Below, piece by piece: positions 24,875-33,754 of a stretch of 64,000 bases of DNA. The stretch lies in NCBI RefSeq assembly GCF_030163795.1, contig NZ_JASJOF010000005.1:1-64000 (forward strand). Direction: 5' to 3'. The stretch's first letter is position 1. Each line of letters starts with the position of its first letter. The notes under the pieces were generated by a model. The model did not search any database. It was not told the origin of the DNA and worked only from the letters and a program-made list of their open reading frames with translations. The position numbers were made by a program, and so were the translations under genes. The DNA is from Roseicyclus marinus (lineage in GTDB: Bacteria > Pseudomonadota > Alphaproteobacteria > Rhodobacterales > Rhodobacteraceae).

Positions 24875-26404
24875 ATGACGACCCCCGTAATCGCCTATTC
24901 CGACGATCAGGCTCAGGCCCATGACCGCATCGCCGAAGCGCTGCGCGAGATGGGCGTGGATCTCGAGAACGAGACCCTGACCCCCATGGCCGAGGGGCGC
25001 GGCCGCGTGATGGCCGTGGTGGGCAAGGCCGGATCGGGCAAAACGCTGCTGCTGGCGCAGATCGTGCGCGCGCTGCAGGCGGCGGGCGTCGACATCATCT
25101 CGGGCGATTGGGAAGGACGGCGGCGCAAGGATCGGCGCACCGCTGCCGTTCTGGCCCCGACGAACAAGGCCGCAAGCGTTTTGCGCGGGCGCGGCGTGCC
25201 CGCCACGACGATCCACCGCATCCTCTATACGCCGGTCTACGACCCGCAATTCGAGAAGGTCGCGGAATGGCTCGCCGGGCAGGGTGAACGCCCGGTGATC
25301 GAGGCGCTGACCGATGCCGCCCTCGATCGCGCGCGAGAGGTCTACGAGGCGACGAAATCGGTGCCCGCAGCCCTCGCCTCGGCAGGCCTCAGGGGGTCGG
25401 ATTTCATCACCGGCTGGAAACGGCGCGAAGATCCGCTCGACATCGGGCTGATCGACGAAAGCTCGATGCTCGACGACCGCCAATTCGACGATCTGACCGA
25501 GATCTTTCCCACCCTGATCCTTTTTGGCGACCCGGCGCAGCTCGCGCCGGTGAACCAATCGGGCCAAATGGTCTTTGAAAAGATCAAGGGCGCAAACCGG
25601 CTCGATCTGGCGCGCATCCACCGGCAGGATGCCGACAACCCGATCCTCGATCTGGCCCATGCGCTGGCCGATCCCGACCTGAGCTTCGAGCGGTTCGAAC
25701 GCATGGTCGAGGAGGCCGCGCGCCGCGACCCGCGCGTGGAAATCGCGCCTCGCGCCGACAGCGACCTGATGGCGCGGTCCCCCGTGCTGGTCTGGCGCAA
25801 TGCAACGCGCATCCGGCTGATCACCGCCTTTCGCGGGGCGCATGGCGCGCCCGAAGATCAACTGATCCCCGGTGAGCCGCTGATCTGCGACGGCATCGAA
25901 TTGCCCCTCAAGCACCGCAAGCGCCGCATCGATCTGGAGGCGCGCGGGCTGATCAAGGGGGCGCCCGTCATCTACCTAGGCTCCGGGTCGAAGCCCGGCT
26001 TTTCCCGACTGCATGTGATCGGGGCGGAAGCGCCGCGGTTCTCCGCCGCTTCCATCGTCAAGATCGAGAAACCGGACGAGGAAGAACCCTTCATCCCCTA
26101 TGCCGCAAGGATGGGTGCGGCGTTTCTCCATGGCGCGGCGGTGACGATCCACAAGGCGCAGGGCTCGCAATGGCCCGCCGTACAGGTCTTTGCCCCCGAC
26201 CTTTACGCCGCCGCCCGCGCTGGCCGTATCGAGGCGGGACAAGCCCTGTGGAAGCGCCTTGCCTATGTCGCCATCACCCGGGCCGAAGAGAAACTGATCT
26301 GGGTGACGCGCTACGCGCTGTCGCGCCCCAGCCGCCCGCTTGGCATCGCCGACCTGCCCGATCCCGCCAGCCCCCTGTCCCTCGAAGCGGAGGAGAGCGC
26401 ATGA
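24875..26404 (+). CDS. RecD-like ATP-dependent DNA helicase / exonuclease family ATPase
   Basis: 509 residues, superfamily 1B helicase. Walker A is GKAGSGKT at 50-57, motif Ia-like APTNKAASVLRGRG about 90, and Walker B LIDESSML about 190. The motif FGDPAQLAPV follows, then the C-terminal UvrD_C_2 block VTIHKAQGSQWPAVQV and YVAITRAEEKLIWV. Such stand-alone RecD-like enzymes process DNA ends; partners are unknown. The start is the first ATG of a dense coding frame. It overlaps the SDR gene by 4 bases (ATGA). Confidence 0.88.
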   Translation: MTTPVIAYSDDQAQAHDRIAEALREMGVDLENETLTPMAEGRGRVMAVVGKAGSGKTLLLAQIVRALQAAGVDIISGDWEGRRRKDRRTAAVLAPTNKAASVLRGRGVPATTIHRILYTPVYDPQFEKVAEWLAGQGERPVIEALTDAALDRAREVYEATKSVPAALASAGLRGSDFITGWKRREDPLDIGLIDESSMLDDRQFDDLTEIFPTLILFGDPAQLAPVNQSGQMVFEKIKGANRLDLARIHRQDADNPILDLAHALADPDLSFERFERMVEEAARRDPRVEIAPRADSDLMARSPVLVWRNATRIRLITAFRGAHGAPEDQLIPGEPLICDGIELPLKHRKRRIDLEARGLIKGAPVIYLGSGSKPGFSRLHVIGAEAPRFSAASIVKIEKPDEEEPFIPYAARMGAAFLHGAAVTIHKAQGSQWPAVQVFAPDLYAAARAGRIEAGQALWKRLAYVAITRAEEKLIWVTRYALSRPSRPLGIADLPDPASPLSLEAEESA

Positions 26405-27147
26405 CGACCATGCCCCCGAAAACCATGATCGTGACCGGCGCCAGTTCCGGCATCGGTTTGGCCGTGGCCGAACACATGCTCGCGGCGGGATGGACGATCG
26501 GCCTTGTCGCACGCCGCGCCGACAGGCTGGAGGCGCTCGCCCGCGCGCATGGTGCGCGTGCCGTCCCCCTGCCCTTGGACGTGCGCGATGCGGCGGCGGT
26601 CGAGGCCGGGTTCCGGCACTTCGTGGACCAGACGGACAGGCTGGATGTTCTGTTCAACAATGCCGGCGTTTTCACCTCCATCGCGCCACTTGACGAGATC
26701 GCGGTGGAGGATTGGCGCCGCGCGGTCGACGTGAACCTGACGGGCATGTTCCTGTGCGCGCGCGCAGCCTTCGGCCTGATGCGCCACCAGTCGCCACAGG
26801 GCGGGCGGATCATCAACAACGGCTCGGTTTCGGCCCATGCGCCCCGCGCGGGCGCCGCACCTTATACGGCGACGAAACACGCGATCACCGGGCTGACCAA
26901 GCAGATCGCGCTGGATGGCCGCCCCTATGATATCGCGGGCAGTCAGATCGACATCGGCAATGCCGACACGGAGCTTTTGCGCGATGCGGCGAAGCAAGCG
27001 ATGGACCGGGGCGACCCGCCCCCCCATGTGATGGATGTTGGCGATGTCGCGCGCGCCGTTCACCTCATGGCCGACCTGCCGCTGACGTCCAACATCTTGT
27101 TCCAGACCATCATGGCGACCAAGATGCCCTATGTCGGGCGCGGCTGA
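26401..27147 (+). CDS. Short-chain dehydrogenase/reductase
   Basis: 248 residues, classical SDR. The NAD(P)-binding TGASSGIG lies at 13-20, NNAG about 90, the catalytic Ser in GSVSAHAPRAGA, and Y-x3-K as YTATKHAITG (about 155-160). ARRADRL after strand 2 favours NADP. The C-terminal segment is typical of the subgroup (ILFQTIMATKMPYVGRG). Substrate unknown. Start codon overlaps the helicase stop, so it is co-translated; a functional connection is not obvious. Confidence 0.9.
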   Translation: MTTMPPKTMIVTGASSGIGLAVAEHMLAAGWTIGLVARRADRLEALARAHGARAVPLPLDVRDAAAVEAGFRHFVDQTDRLDVLFNNAGVFTSIAPLDEIAVEDWRRAVDVNLTGMFLCARAAFGLMRHQSPQGGRIINNGSVSAHAPRAGAAPYTATKHAITGLTKQIALDGRPYDIAGSQIDIGNADTELLRDAAKQAMDRGDPPPHVMDVGDVARAVHLMADLPLTSNILFQTIMATKMPYVGRG

Positions 27148-27154
27148 TCACCCC

Positions 27155-27225
27155 CTTCATCTTGGCCCGAAAACTCCGGGGGAGGCGCGCAGCGCGCGCG
27201 GGGGGCAGAGCCCCCTGCCGCCCCC
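27155..27225. repeat. GC-rich intergenic repeat, copy C
   Basis: Read on the minus strand: GGGGG/CCCCC hairpin, GCGCGC/GCGCGC hairpin, then CTCCCCCGGAGTTTTCGGG and a CCAAGATGAAG tail. Same order and core as 10089-10150 and 2698-2755. It fills the gap between the convergent SDR and TIGR02186 genes and probably terminates both. Confidence 0.65.
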
Positions 27226-27234
27226 GGCCTGCTC

Positions 27235-27999
27235 TCAGCCCCGGATGTAGCGGAAGACTGCAGAGGCCATCCAGCCCGCACCCACCGCGATCAGAAGCGA
27301 CAGGATCCCGTAAACCAGCGGCCTGTCATGGGCGAGCCCGTAGATCAGCCGCTCGAGTCCGACTTTGCGCACGGGAATCATCTGCTCATAGACATCCACC
27401 ACCTCGCCCGCCCGCGTCAGAAAGATACGCGCCCGGTAATCCCCTTCGGTCAGGTTGGCGGGCAGCCGCACGGAGGTGTCGAACAGCACCTCTTCCCGGA
27501 ACCGCACCGCACCCTCGTTGAGCTGGTAGGCGTCATCCTCAAGATTCAACCGGATCAGGGCCTCTGTGAATTGACCCTGATCAATCCGTCCGGTGCCGAC
27601 CGCCCGGATGGCCATCGGGATCGTGATGCTGTGGCGCAGATCCTCGGTATGGCTGAGCGCTTCGGCCAGCGGAGCCGAACTTTGGACGGCGTAAAAGGTG
27701 GGCGCGGCATCGATCTCGGAGGCATCGGTATTGATCCAGATCCCGAAGCGGCGATCCTTTCGCCGGACGGTGACAGATCGGTCGGGCCCCTCCACGGTGA
27801 TGATCACCTGCATCGGTTCCGTGCCGGGCGGGGGCGCGTCACGCCGCACCGCGCCATAGACCAGAATCTCGGACCCGTCGAAATCCGTGGTGATGGAAAT
27901 CGCCTCTTGGCTCAGGCCCGCCACGACGGTTTCGGCGCGCAGCGGCCCGGCGATCAGGGCCAGCGCCAAAGCCAGAAGCGTCAGGAAACGCATGGCCAT
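27235..27999 (-). CDS. TIGR02186 family membrane-anchored protein
   Basis: 254 residues. It starts with a signal peptide (RFLTLLALALALIAGPLRA), then a mainly beta domain (SITTDFDGSEILVYGAVRR, about 28-220), and one C-terminal transmembrane helix (GILSLLIAVGAGWMASAVF) with a short basic tail. It matches the alphaproteobacterial TIGR02186 family, usually encoded with a TauE/SafE permease as here. The start TGATG overlaps the permease stop, so translation is coupled. Likely a periplasmic accessory domain of that transporter; function unproven. Confidence 0.85.
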   Translation of the reverse strand: MAMRFLTLLALALALIAGPLRAETVVAGLSQEAISITTDFDGSEILVYGAVRRDAPPPGTEPMQVIITVEGPDRSVTVRRKDRRFGIWINTDASEIDAAPTFYAVQSSAPLAEALSHTEDLRHSITIPMAIRAVGTGRIDQGQFTEALIRLNLEDDAYQLNEGAVRFREEVLFDTSVRLPANLTEGDYRARIFLTRAGEVVDVYEQMIPVRKVGLERLIYGLAHDRPLVYGILSLLIAVGAGWMASAVFRYIRG

Positions 28000-28919
28000 C
28001 AGCCCCCCCTCCGATCGGCGAGCGAATACAGCTCCCCCGGCATCAACAGGAGGTCGAGCGCCAGCTTGCCGCAGACCGAGAGCACCAGAAGCGCCAACAG
28101 GATACGCAATTGCTCGGCCTTCATCCGGACACCGATCACGGTGCCGACCTGCGCCCCCACCACCCCGCCAAGGATCAGGAGAACGGCAAGGATCATGTCC
28201 ACGGTGTAATTGGTCGTGGCGTGCAGCAGTGTGGCGAAACCGGTGACGAAGATGATCTGGAACAGCGATGTCCCCACCACCACCTTGGTCGGCATCCCCA
28301 GCAGGTAGATCATCGCGGGCACCATGAAAAACCCGCCGCCAACCCCCATGATCGCAGCCAAAAGGCCCACGAAAAGCCCGACCAAGACCGGCGGAATGAC
28401 CGAGATGTAAAGCCCCGAGGTCCGGAACCGCATCTTGAACGGCAGGGCATGGATCCATGTCCGTTGCTTGCGGACCGGCAGCGCGCCCCCGGCCCTGCGC
28501 GCCCGACCGAGCGCGCGCAGGCTTTCGATCAGCATCATCGCGCCGATCGTCCCGAGGAAGACGACGTAGCACAGCTGAACCAGCAGATCGACCTGACCCA
28601 TCCGGGTCAACCAGGCAAAGACCTGCACGCCGATGGCCGCCCCGATAAGGCCACCCACCAGCAAGACGACGCCCATCTTGATGTCGACGGTCTTGCGCTT
28701 GAGATGGGCAAGCAGCGCGGAAAAGGAGGCGGCGACGATCTGGTTCGTGGAGGTCGCGACCGCCACCGCGGGCGGGATGCCGACGAAGAACAGGAGCGGC
28801 GTGATCAGGAACCCGCCACCGACGCCGAACATGCCCGACAGCACACCCACCAACCCGCCAAGCCCGAGCAGCATGAAGGCATTCACGCTGACCTCGGCAA
28901 TGGGCAGGTAGATTTGCAT
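27999..28919 (-). CDS. TauE/SafE (TSUP) family permease
   Basis: 306 residues with eight or nine transmembrane helices in two repeats. Each repeat starts with the TSUP-type glycine-rich motif: GLGGLVGVLSGMFGVGGGFLITP near residue 20, and FVGLLAAIMGVGGGFFMVP near 185. These permeases move sulfonate- or sulfite-derived anions or organic acids across the inner membrane. It forms a two-gene unit with the downstream TIGR02186 protein. The exact substrate cannot be read from sequence. Confidence 0.92.
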   Translation of the reverse strand: MQIYLPIAEVSVNAFMLLGLGGLVGVLSGMFGVGGGFLITPLLFFVGIPPAVAVATSTNQIVAASFSALLAHLKRKTVDIKMGVVLLVGGLIGAAIGVQVFAWLTRMGQVDLLVQLCYVVFLGTIGAMMLIESLRALGRARRAGGALPVRKQRTWIHALPFKMRFRTSGLYISVIPPVLVGLFVGLLAAIMGVGGGFFMVPAMIYLLGMPTKVVVGTSLFQIIFVTGFATLLHATTNYTVDMILAVLLILGGVVGAQVGTVIGVRMKAEQLRILLALLVLSVCGKLALDLLLMPGELYSLADRRGG

Positions 28920-28990
28920 GGCTTTTGCGCGCCACTTCCTAGGGGTTCACCCCACCCTTAGCGCGCGTCAGACCGCATGGCCAGATGCGA

Positions 28991-29015
28991 CAGGGGCCGG
29001 CGATGCCGGCCCCTG
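28991..29015 (-). terminator. Perfect 11-bp hairpin after the decarboxylase gene
   Basis: CAGGGGCCGGC (28991-29001), loop GAT, GCCGGCCCCTG (29005-29015), about 22 bases beyond the decarboxylase stop. The stem is very stable but no clear U-run follows. Probably the 3' end of the transcript. Confidence 0.65.
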
Positions 29016-29037
29016 CTGCTGTCAGACTGTCGGCCTG

Positions 29038-30207
29038 TCAGATGACGACCACGTCCAGCGGGGGGAAGCCGTTGAAACCCACCGAGGAATAGGACGAGGT
29101 ATAGGCACCGCAATTGCGGATCATCACGCGATCGCCCGATTTCAGCGACACGGGCAGCGCCACCGGGCGCTTTTCGTAGAGCACATCTGCGCTGTCGCAA
29201 GACGGGCCTGCCAGGATGCAGGGCGCGGTGGCCTCGCCGTCATGGGGCGTGACGAACTGGTAGCGTATCGCCTCGTCGATGGTTTCGGCCAAGCCCGAGA
29301 ACTTGCCGATGTCGAGATACACCCAGCGGTGCAGGTCATCCTCGGACTTCTTGGCGACCAAGAGCACTTCGGCGGCGATCATGCCGGCCTCGGCCACCAG
29401 GCCACGGCCCGGCTCCGCCATGATGCGGATGCCGGCGGGGAAGCGGGCGGTCACCTGCTCCATCACGCGGGCGGCATAGACGGTCGGATGCGGGATCGCA
29501 TCGCCGTAGAAGGCCGGGAAGCCGCCACCGATGTTCAGCAGGTCGAGGGCAAAGCCCGCATCCGTGGCGGCCTTCCAGACTGCGGCGACCTGATCGAGCG
29601 TGTCGGCCCACATCGCCGGATCACGCGTCTGGCTGCCGACATGGAAGCTGAGGCCGGCAGGACGCAGACCAAGCTCACGCGCCTGCGCCATCAGCGTCAG
29701 CGCGGTGTCGCGGGTGGTCCCGAACTTGCGGGTCAGCGGCCAATCGGCGCCCGAGGCTTCGACCAGCAGGCGGATGTAGACTTCGGCGCCCGGCGCATGC
29801 TCCGCGATCTTGGCGATCTCCTCTGCCGCGTCAGCCGCGAACAGCGTGATACCCGCACGATGCGCAAAGGCGATGTCGGAGGCGCGCTTGACCGTGTTGC
29901 CGAAGGAAATCGCCTCGGGATGCGCGCCATGCGACAGGCACAGCTCGATCTCACCGCGGGACGCGGCATCGAAATGGCTGCCCAGATCGACGAGACGGTC
30001 GATGATGGCATCGGCCGGGTTCGCCTTGACGGCGTAATGGATCGACGCGCCGCCAAGGCCCGCGTTCAGCGCGTGATACTGCGCCTCGACGCGCTCGATA
30101 TCGAGCACGAGCGTCGGACGATCGAACGTGTGCGCCGCGATGAAATCTTCGATGCGGGACGAGGCAACGGGAAAGGAGGCCGAGAAATCGGCAATCGTAG
30201 CGTTCAT
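29038..30207 (-). CDS. Ornithine/lysine/diaminopimelate-type decarboxylase (alanine-racemase fold)
   Basis: 389 residues. Fold type III PLP decarboxylase, closest to ornithine decarboxylases of alphaproteobacteria. The PLP lysine is in IHYAVKANP (about 52), HVGSQ lies about 175, the glycine loop is NIGGGFPAFY and EPGRGLV about 255. The catalytic Cys is in GPSCDSADVLYEK, with the C-terminal GAYTSSYSSVGFNGF. It makes putrescine (or cadaverine). ATG 30207 is 6 bases after GGAG; ATG 30213 is a close alternative. It appears monocistronic. Confidence 0.9.
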   Translation of the reverse strand: MNATIADFSASFPVASSRIEDFIAAHTFDRPTLVLDIERVEAQYHALNAGLGGASIHYAVKANPADAIIDRLVDLGSHFDAASRGEIELCLSHGAHPEAISFGNTVKRASDIAFAHRAGITLFAADAAEEIAKIAEHAPGAEVYIRLLVEASGADWPLTRKFGTTRDTALTLMAQARELGLRPAGLSFHVGSQTRDPAMWADTLDQVAAVWKAATDAGFALDLLNIGGGFPAFYGDAIPHPTVYAARVMEQVTARFPAGIRIMAEPGRGLVAEAGMIAAEVLLVAKKSEDDLHRWVYLDIGKFSGLAETIDEAIRYQFVTPHDGEATAPCILAGPSCDSADVLYEKRPVALPVSLKSGDRVMIRNCGAYTSSYSSVGFNGFPPLDVVVI

Positions 30208-30497
30208 GGTCATCTCCGACAGACCGGGGGCAAATGCCCCGCGAAATTCCAAGGGAGACGTTACCGTCGCTACGTAACTGCGATGGTTAGGCCGGTGACC
30301 CGGATTACCACCCGTGACAGAGGCGCGTGCGTTGGCGTCTTGCGGGGGGCATATGAGGCCGTTCGCCTATTCGCGCAAGACATTATTTTGCACGGACCGA
30401 TTATTTTTTCCTTGGGGCCTCAAGCTGTCTCCAAAGGATCGCGATCATGGGCGGGACGACGAGTTTGCCACCCGTGGACCATGCAGTTCGGGTGGGA

Positions 30498-32129
30498 TCA
30501 AACAGCCTCGCCCGCCACCTTTCCGGAGAAGATGCAGCCGCCCAGAAACGTGCCTTCGAGCGCGTTGTACCCGTGATAGCCACCGCCGCCGAAACCTGCC
30601 GCCTCGCCCACGGCAAACAGCCCGTCGAAGGTGGAGCCGTCGGGCCGGAGCACCCGCGCGCGAAGGTCGGTGTGCAGCCCGCCCAGTGATTTGCGCGTCA
30701 CGATGTTGAGGCGCACCGCGATCAGCGGCCCGTGGGCGGGGTCGAGGGTCCGGTGCGGTTTGGCCGTGCGGATCAGCCTGTCGCCAAGGTAGTGCCGCGC
30801 GGCCAGAATGGCGTCGACCTGCGCATCCGGCCTTCCCCCGTCGATCGCTGCATCGCGCGCCGCGATCTGGTCGCGGATCCGGGTCGCCTCCAGCGGCGCG
30901 TCCGGCGTGATCCGGTTCATGCCCGCGACCAGCATGTCGAGATCGGGGGCCACGACGAAATCCTCGCCCTTTTCCTTGAAGGCCTCGACGGCCCGCGTCG
31001 CCCCCTTGCCCAGCCGCTCACGCAGAACGGCAAGCCAGCCACCGTTCGTCAGATCGGGGTTCTGTTCACTGCCCGAAAGCGCGAATTCCTTTTCGATCAC
31101 GGATTGCGTCAGGATGAACCAGCTGTGGCTGTGCCCGGTCGACAAGATCCGCCTCAGCGTGCCCAACGTGTCGAAACCCGGAAAGAACGGGGCTTCCATT
31201 CGCTGGCCCAGCGCGTCGAGCCAGATCGACGATGGTCCGGGCAGGATGCGGATGCCGTGATTGGTCCAGATCGGATCCCAGTTCCGCAACCCTTCGCAAT
31301 AATGCCACATGCGGTCGCGGTTGATGATCGCGGCCCCGGCGTCTTCGGCCGCGCCCAGCATCGCGCCTTCGACGTAATCGGGTACGCCCGCCACCATCCG
31401 CGCGGGCGCGGGCCCCAACCTGTCCACCGGCCAGACGGCGCGGACAAGGTCATGGTTCGCCCCGATCCCGCCGGTGGCAAGAATGACGGCCTCGGCCCGC
31501 ATCTCGAACCGGCCGGTGATCGTGCGGGTCGTCGGAACACCGATCGGGGCGGAATCATCGGCCAGAATATCGCCCGCCACCCCTGTGACCCGCCCCGCCG
31601 CGACGATCAGGTCGGTCACGCGATGGCGGAAGGCCAGCCTGATGCGTGGATGCGCGATGACGCGGGCGGCATAGGGCTTCACCACCCCCGTGCCGGTCCC
31701 CCAAGTGATGTGAAAGCGCGGCACGCTGTTGCCATGTCCCTGCCCCGCCCGGTAGCGCCGTTCGGCCCAGCCGACGACCGGGAACCAACGCATCCCGAGG
31801 CCGTGCAGATAGGCGCGCATCGGCCCGGATGCGAAATCGAGATACGCCTCGGCCCAAGCTTTGGGGTTGGCATCCTCGGGTCGGTCGAACGCGGCTGACA
31901 TCGCCCAATCCGCCCCGGCCAGATCGCGGCTGTCACGGATCCGCAGGCGGCGTTGTTCGGGCGTGTCGATCATGAACAGACCACCAAGGCTCCACCAGGC
32001 CTGACCGCCAATGGATTGCGGCCCCTCTTGGTCGATCAACACAACGTTCCGCCCGCGTTGCGCGGCATGCCAAGCCGCCACCAGCCCCGACAGGCCGCTT
32101 CCGATGACGATGACATCCGCAGGGTCCAT
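30498..32129 (-). CDS. FAD-binding dehydrogenase (KstD/fumarate-reductase flavoprotein-like)
   Basis: 543 residues. The N-terminal dinucleotide motif VIVIGSGLSGLVAAWHAAQRG and the second glycine motif near the end (GLFAVGEAAGFGGGGYHGYNALEG) are typical of the flavocytochrome c/3-ketosteroid dehydrogenase group. It lacks heme or Fe-S motifs and a signal peptide, so it is cytoplasmic. The ATG is preceded by GGGAGG. It diverges from a VOC protein gene across a 162-base gap. The substrate, possibly an unsaturated acid or ring ketone, cannot be determined. Confidence 0.85.
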   Translation of the reverse strand: MDPADVIVIGSGLSGLVAAWHAAQRGRNVVLIDQEGPQSIGGQAWWSLGGLFMIDTPEQRRLRIRDSRDLAGADWAMSAAFDRPEDANPKAWAEAYLDFASGPMRAYLHGLGMRWFPVVGWAERRYRAGQGHGNSVPRFHITWGTGTGVVKPYAARVIAHPRIRLAFRHRVTDLIVAAGRVTGVAGDILADDSAPIGVPTTRTITGRFEMRAEAVILATGGIGANHDLVRAVWPVDRLGPAPARMVAGVPDYVEGAMLGAAEDAGAAIINRDRMWHYCEGLRNWDPIWTNHGIRILPGPSSIWLDALGQRMEAPFFPGFDTLGTLRRILSTGHSHSWFILTQSVIEKEFALSGSEQNPDLTNGGWLAVLRERLGKGATRAVEAFKEKGEDFVVAPDLDMLVAGMNRITPDAPLEATRIRDQIAARDAAIDGGRPDAQVDAILAARHYLGDRLIRTAKPHRTLDPAHGPLIAVRLNIVTRKSLGGLHTDLRARVLRPDGSTFDGLFAVGEAAGFGGGGYHGYNALEGTFLGGCIFSGKVAGEAV

Positions 32130-32291
32130 CCGCGACCTCCCCTCTGCCTCGGCTTGCAGCCTAGCAGCGCCGCCGCGCGCCTGTCGCGGCAGACCTCGCG
32201 TCACGCCATGCGCGCACAGATTTGGTGCGGCGGCGCGAGAGGACAAAAGCCGCCCGATCTGCGATACCCGCAGGAACGACGGAGACCTACG

Positions 32292-32789
32292 ATGACCCAG
32301 ACCTACACCGCCCCCGCGGGCACCCGCATCGGACATGTCCACCTGAAAGTATCCGACCTGGAACGATCCATCGCCTTTTACCGCGATGTCATCGGGCTGG
32401 AGGTGATGCAGCGGTACGGGCCTCAGGCGGCCTTTCTGTCGGCGGGTGGCTACCACCATCACTTGGGCCTCAACACATGGGAAAGCCTTGGCGGCCCGCG
32501 CCCGCCGCGTCACGCCGTGGGGCTGTATCACACGGCCTTTCTGTATCCCGACCGTCCGGCTTTGGCCCGCGCGCTCAAGCGCGTGCTCGACGCAGGCGTG
32601 GAACTGGATGGGGCCGCCGATCACGGCGTGTCCGAGGCGGTCTACTTCAGCGATCCGGACGGAAACGGAATCGAACTTTACGTCGATCGACCCGAGGCCG
32701 AATGGCCGCGCGATGCCGAGGGCACGCTGCGCATGGTCAACGAAAGGCTTGATCTGCGGGCGCTTCTTGCTCTCGCCGATAGCATTTAG
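32292..32789 (+). CDS. VOC family (glyoxalase / extradiol dioxygenase-like) protein
   Basis: 165 residues, one full VOC module pair. IGHVHLKVSDLERSIAFYRDVIGLEV opens the first beta-alpha-beta unit with a metal His. HHLGLNTWESLGG and HTAFLYPDRPALARALKRVLDAG cover the centre, and YFSDPDGNGIELYVDRPEAEW supplies the C-terminal Glu ligand. It resembles catechol-2,3-dioxygenase-like or YwbC-type proteins; the reaction is unknown. It faces away from the flavoprotein gene, which it might accompany. Confidence 0.88.
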   Translation: MTQTYTAPAGTRIGHVHLKVSDLERSIAFYRDVIGLEVMQRYGPQAAFLSAGGYHHHLGLNTWESLGGPRPPRHAVGLYHTAFLYPDRPALARALKRVLDAGVELDGAADHGVSEAVYFSDPDGNGIELYVDRPEAEWPRDAEGTLRMVNERLDLRALLALADSI

Positions 32790-32822
32790 CAAAATTGCAC
32801 AGAGTTAGCGCCAACATCGCGT

Positions 32823-32852
32823 TTGACTTGCAATGGCGCATAGGGCTATGGT
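32823..32852 (+). promoter_or_regulatory. Possible promoter before the small polar ORF
   Basis: TTGACT (32823-32828), 18-base spacer, TATGGT (32847-32852), ending 40 bases before the ATG at 32893. The -35 matches five of six consensus positions. Confidence 0.4.
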
Positions 32853-32892
32853 CCGGTTCGCGACCCGAGATCGCGGATCAAAGGAGCGTCCC

Positions 32893-33120
32893 ATGAAGAC
32901 CAAACACACCGAACGGGCCATCGGCCCGAACGACCGCGCCACAGCGGCGAAAGCCCCCCGGCCCGAAGGCCGCATCCGTCCCGACCATGCCGCCCAGCAC
33001 GGGCGGAGCACGCCGCGCGACGCGGCGACACGGCGCGGTGCAGGCCAGACAGCGGGCCAGACTTCGGGCGGTATCTCCATGGACTACCAACAGGGCTTTT
33101 TCTCAAGCTCGTCCAGCTGA
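32893..33120 (+). CDS. Hypothetical small disordered protein
   Basis: 75 residues, no family recognised. Strongly polar and basic, rich in Arg, Ala, Gly, Thr and His (KTKHTERAIGPNDRATAAKA), ending in DYQQGFFSSSSS. It probably lacks a stable fold. Support for being real: AAGGAG at 32881-32886 with good spacing, a promoter-like element just upstream, and an open frame placed between genes on the same strand. No membrane segment or signal peptide. It may be chance, but position and ribosome site favour expression. Confidence 0.5.
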   Translation: MKTKHTERAIGPNDRATAAKAPRPEGRIRPDHAAQHGRSTPRDAATRRGAGQTAGQTSGGISMDYQQGFFSSSSS

Positions 33121-33234
33121 CCGCCGGCGGCGGCACCCCGTCGTGTCGCCCCGGACCCTCCCCCTCCGAACTTGGACAGGCATGGACACGCGCGGGCGCG
33201 CGGGGCAGGATGCGGATCTGGAGAAGGTGACCAG

Positions 33235-33690
33235 ATGCGCAAATTCCTTGTCGTGCTTGACGACACCCGCGAATGCCTAAACGCGATGCGCTTTGCCGCA
33301 ATGCGTGCCGCCCATACGGAAGGCGGGGTCGAGATCCTGTCCGTCATCCCGCCCGATGAGTTCAACCACTGGATCGGCGTGTCCGAGGTGATGCGCGCGG
33401 AGGCCCGCGAGCGCATCGAAGCGCATTTCAACGTCTTCGCCAAATGGATGCGGGACCGGCAGGGCGTGGACCCGACCCTCGTGATCCGCGAGGGGGAACC
33501 GGTGACCGAGATCCTCGCCCATATCCGGGACGCGCCCGAAATCGGGGTGCTGGTGCTGGGGGCCGGATCGGGCAAATCCGGTCCGGGGCCGCTCGTGACG
33601 GCAATGGTGAAACAGGCGGGCAGCCTGCCTGTCCCCATCACCATCGTGCCGGTGGAACTGAGCAAGGAACAGCTCGAACAGATCACCTGA
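33235..33690 (+). CDS. Universal stress protein (UspA family)
   Basis: 151 residues, one Usp domain. RKFLVVLDDTRECLNAMRFA opens the first strand and helix with the conserved Asp. The C-terminal nucleotide loop is present as VLVLGAGSGKSGPGPLVTAMV, a variant of G-x2-G-x9-G(S/T), followed by LPVPITIVPVEL. The glycine loop suggests ATP binding, although GSGKSG is unusual in looking partly like a P-loop. AGAAGGTG precedes the ATG. It lies just before nfu but is separated from it by that gene's own promoter and operator. Confidence 0.9.
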   Translation: MRKFLVVLDDTRECLNAMRFAAMRAAHTEGGVEILSVIPPDEFNHWIGVSEVMRAEARERIEAHFNVFAKWMRDRQGVDPTLVIREGEPVTEILAHIRDAPEIGVLVLGAGSGKSGPGPLVTAMVKQAGSLPVPITIVPVELSKEQLEQIT

Positions 33691-33734
33691 GGCGGAACAC
33701 GCCGATTTGAATGCCGCTGTTGGCACAGCGCAAG

Positions 33735-33754
33735 TTTAGAACCATTCCAAAACT
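33735..33754. promoter_or_regulatory. Palindromic operator resembling the Iron-Rhodo box
   Basis: GTTTAGAACCATTCCAAAAC, a dyad of the form GTTT-GAA-N3-TTC-AAAC with one extra base, directly abutting the -35 of nfu. It resembles the Iron-Rhodo box reported for IscR-dependent iron-sulfur genes in Rhodobacterales (from memory). Position and gene function fit. Confidence 0.55.
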
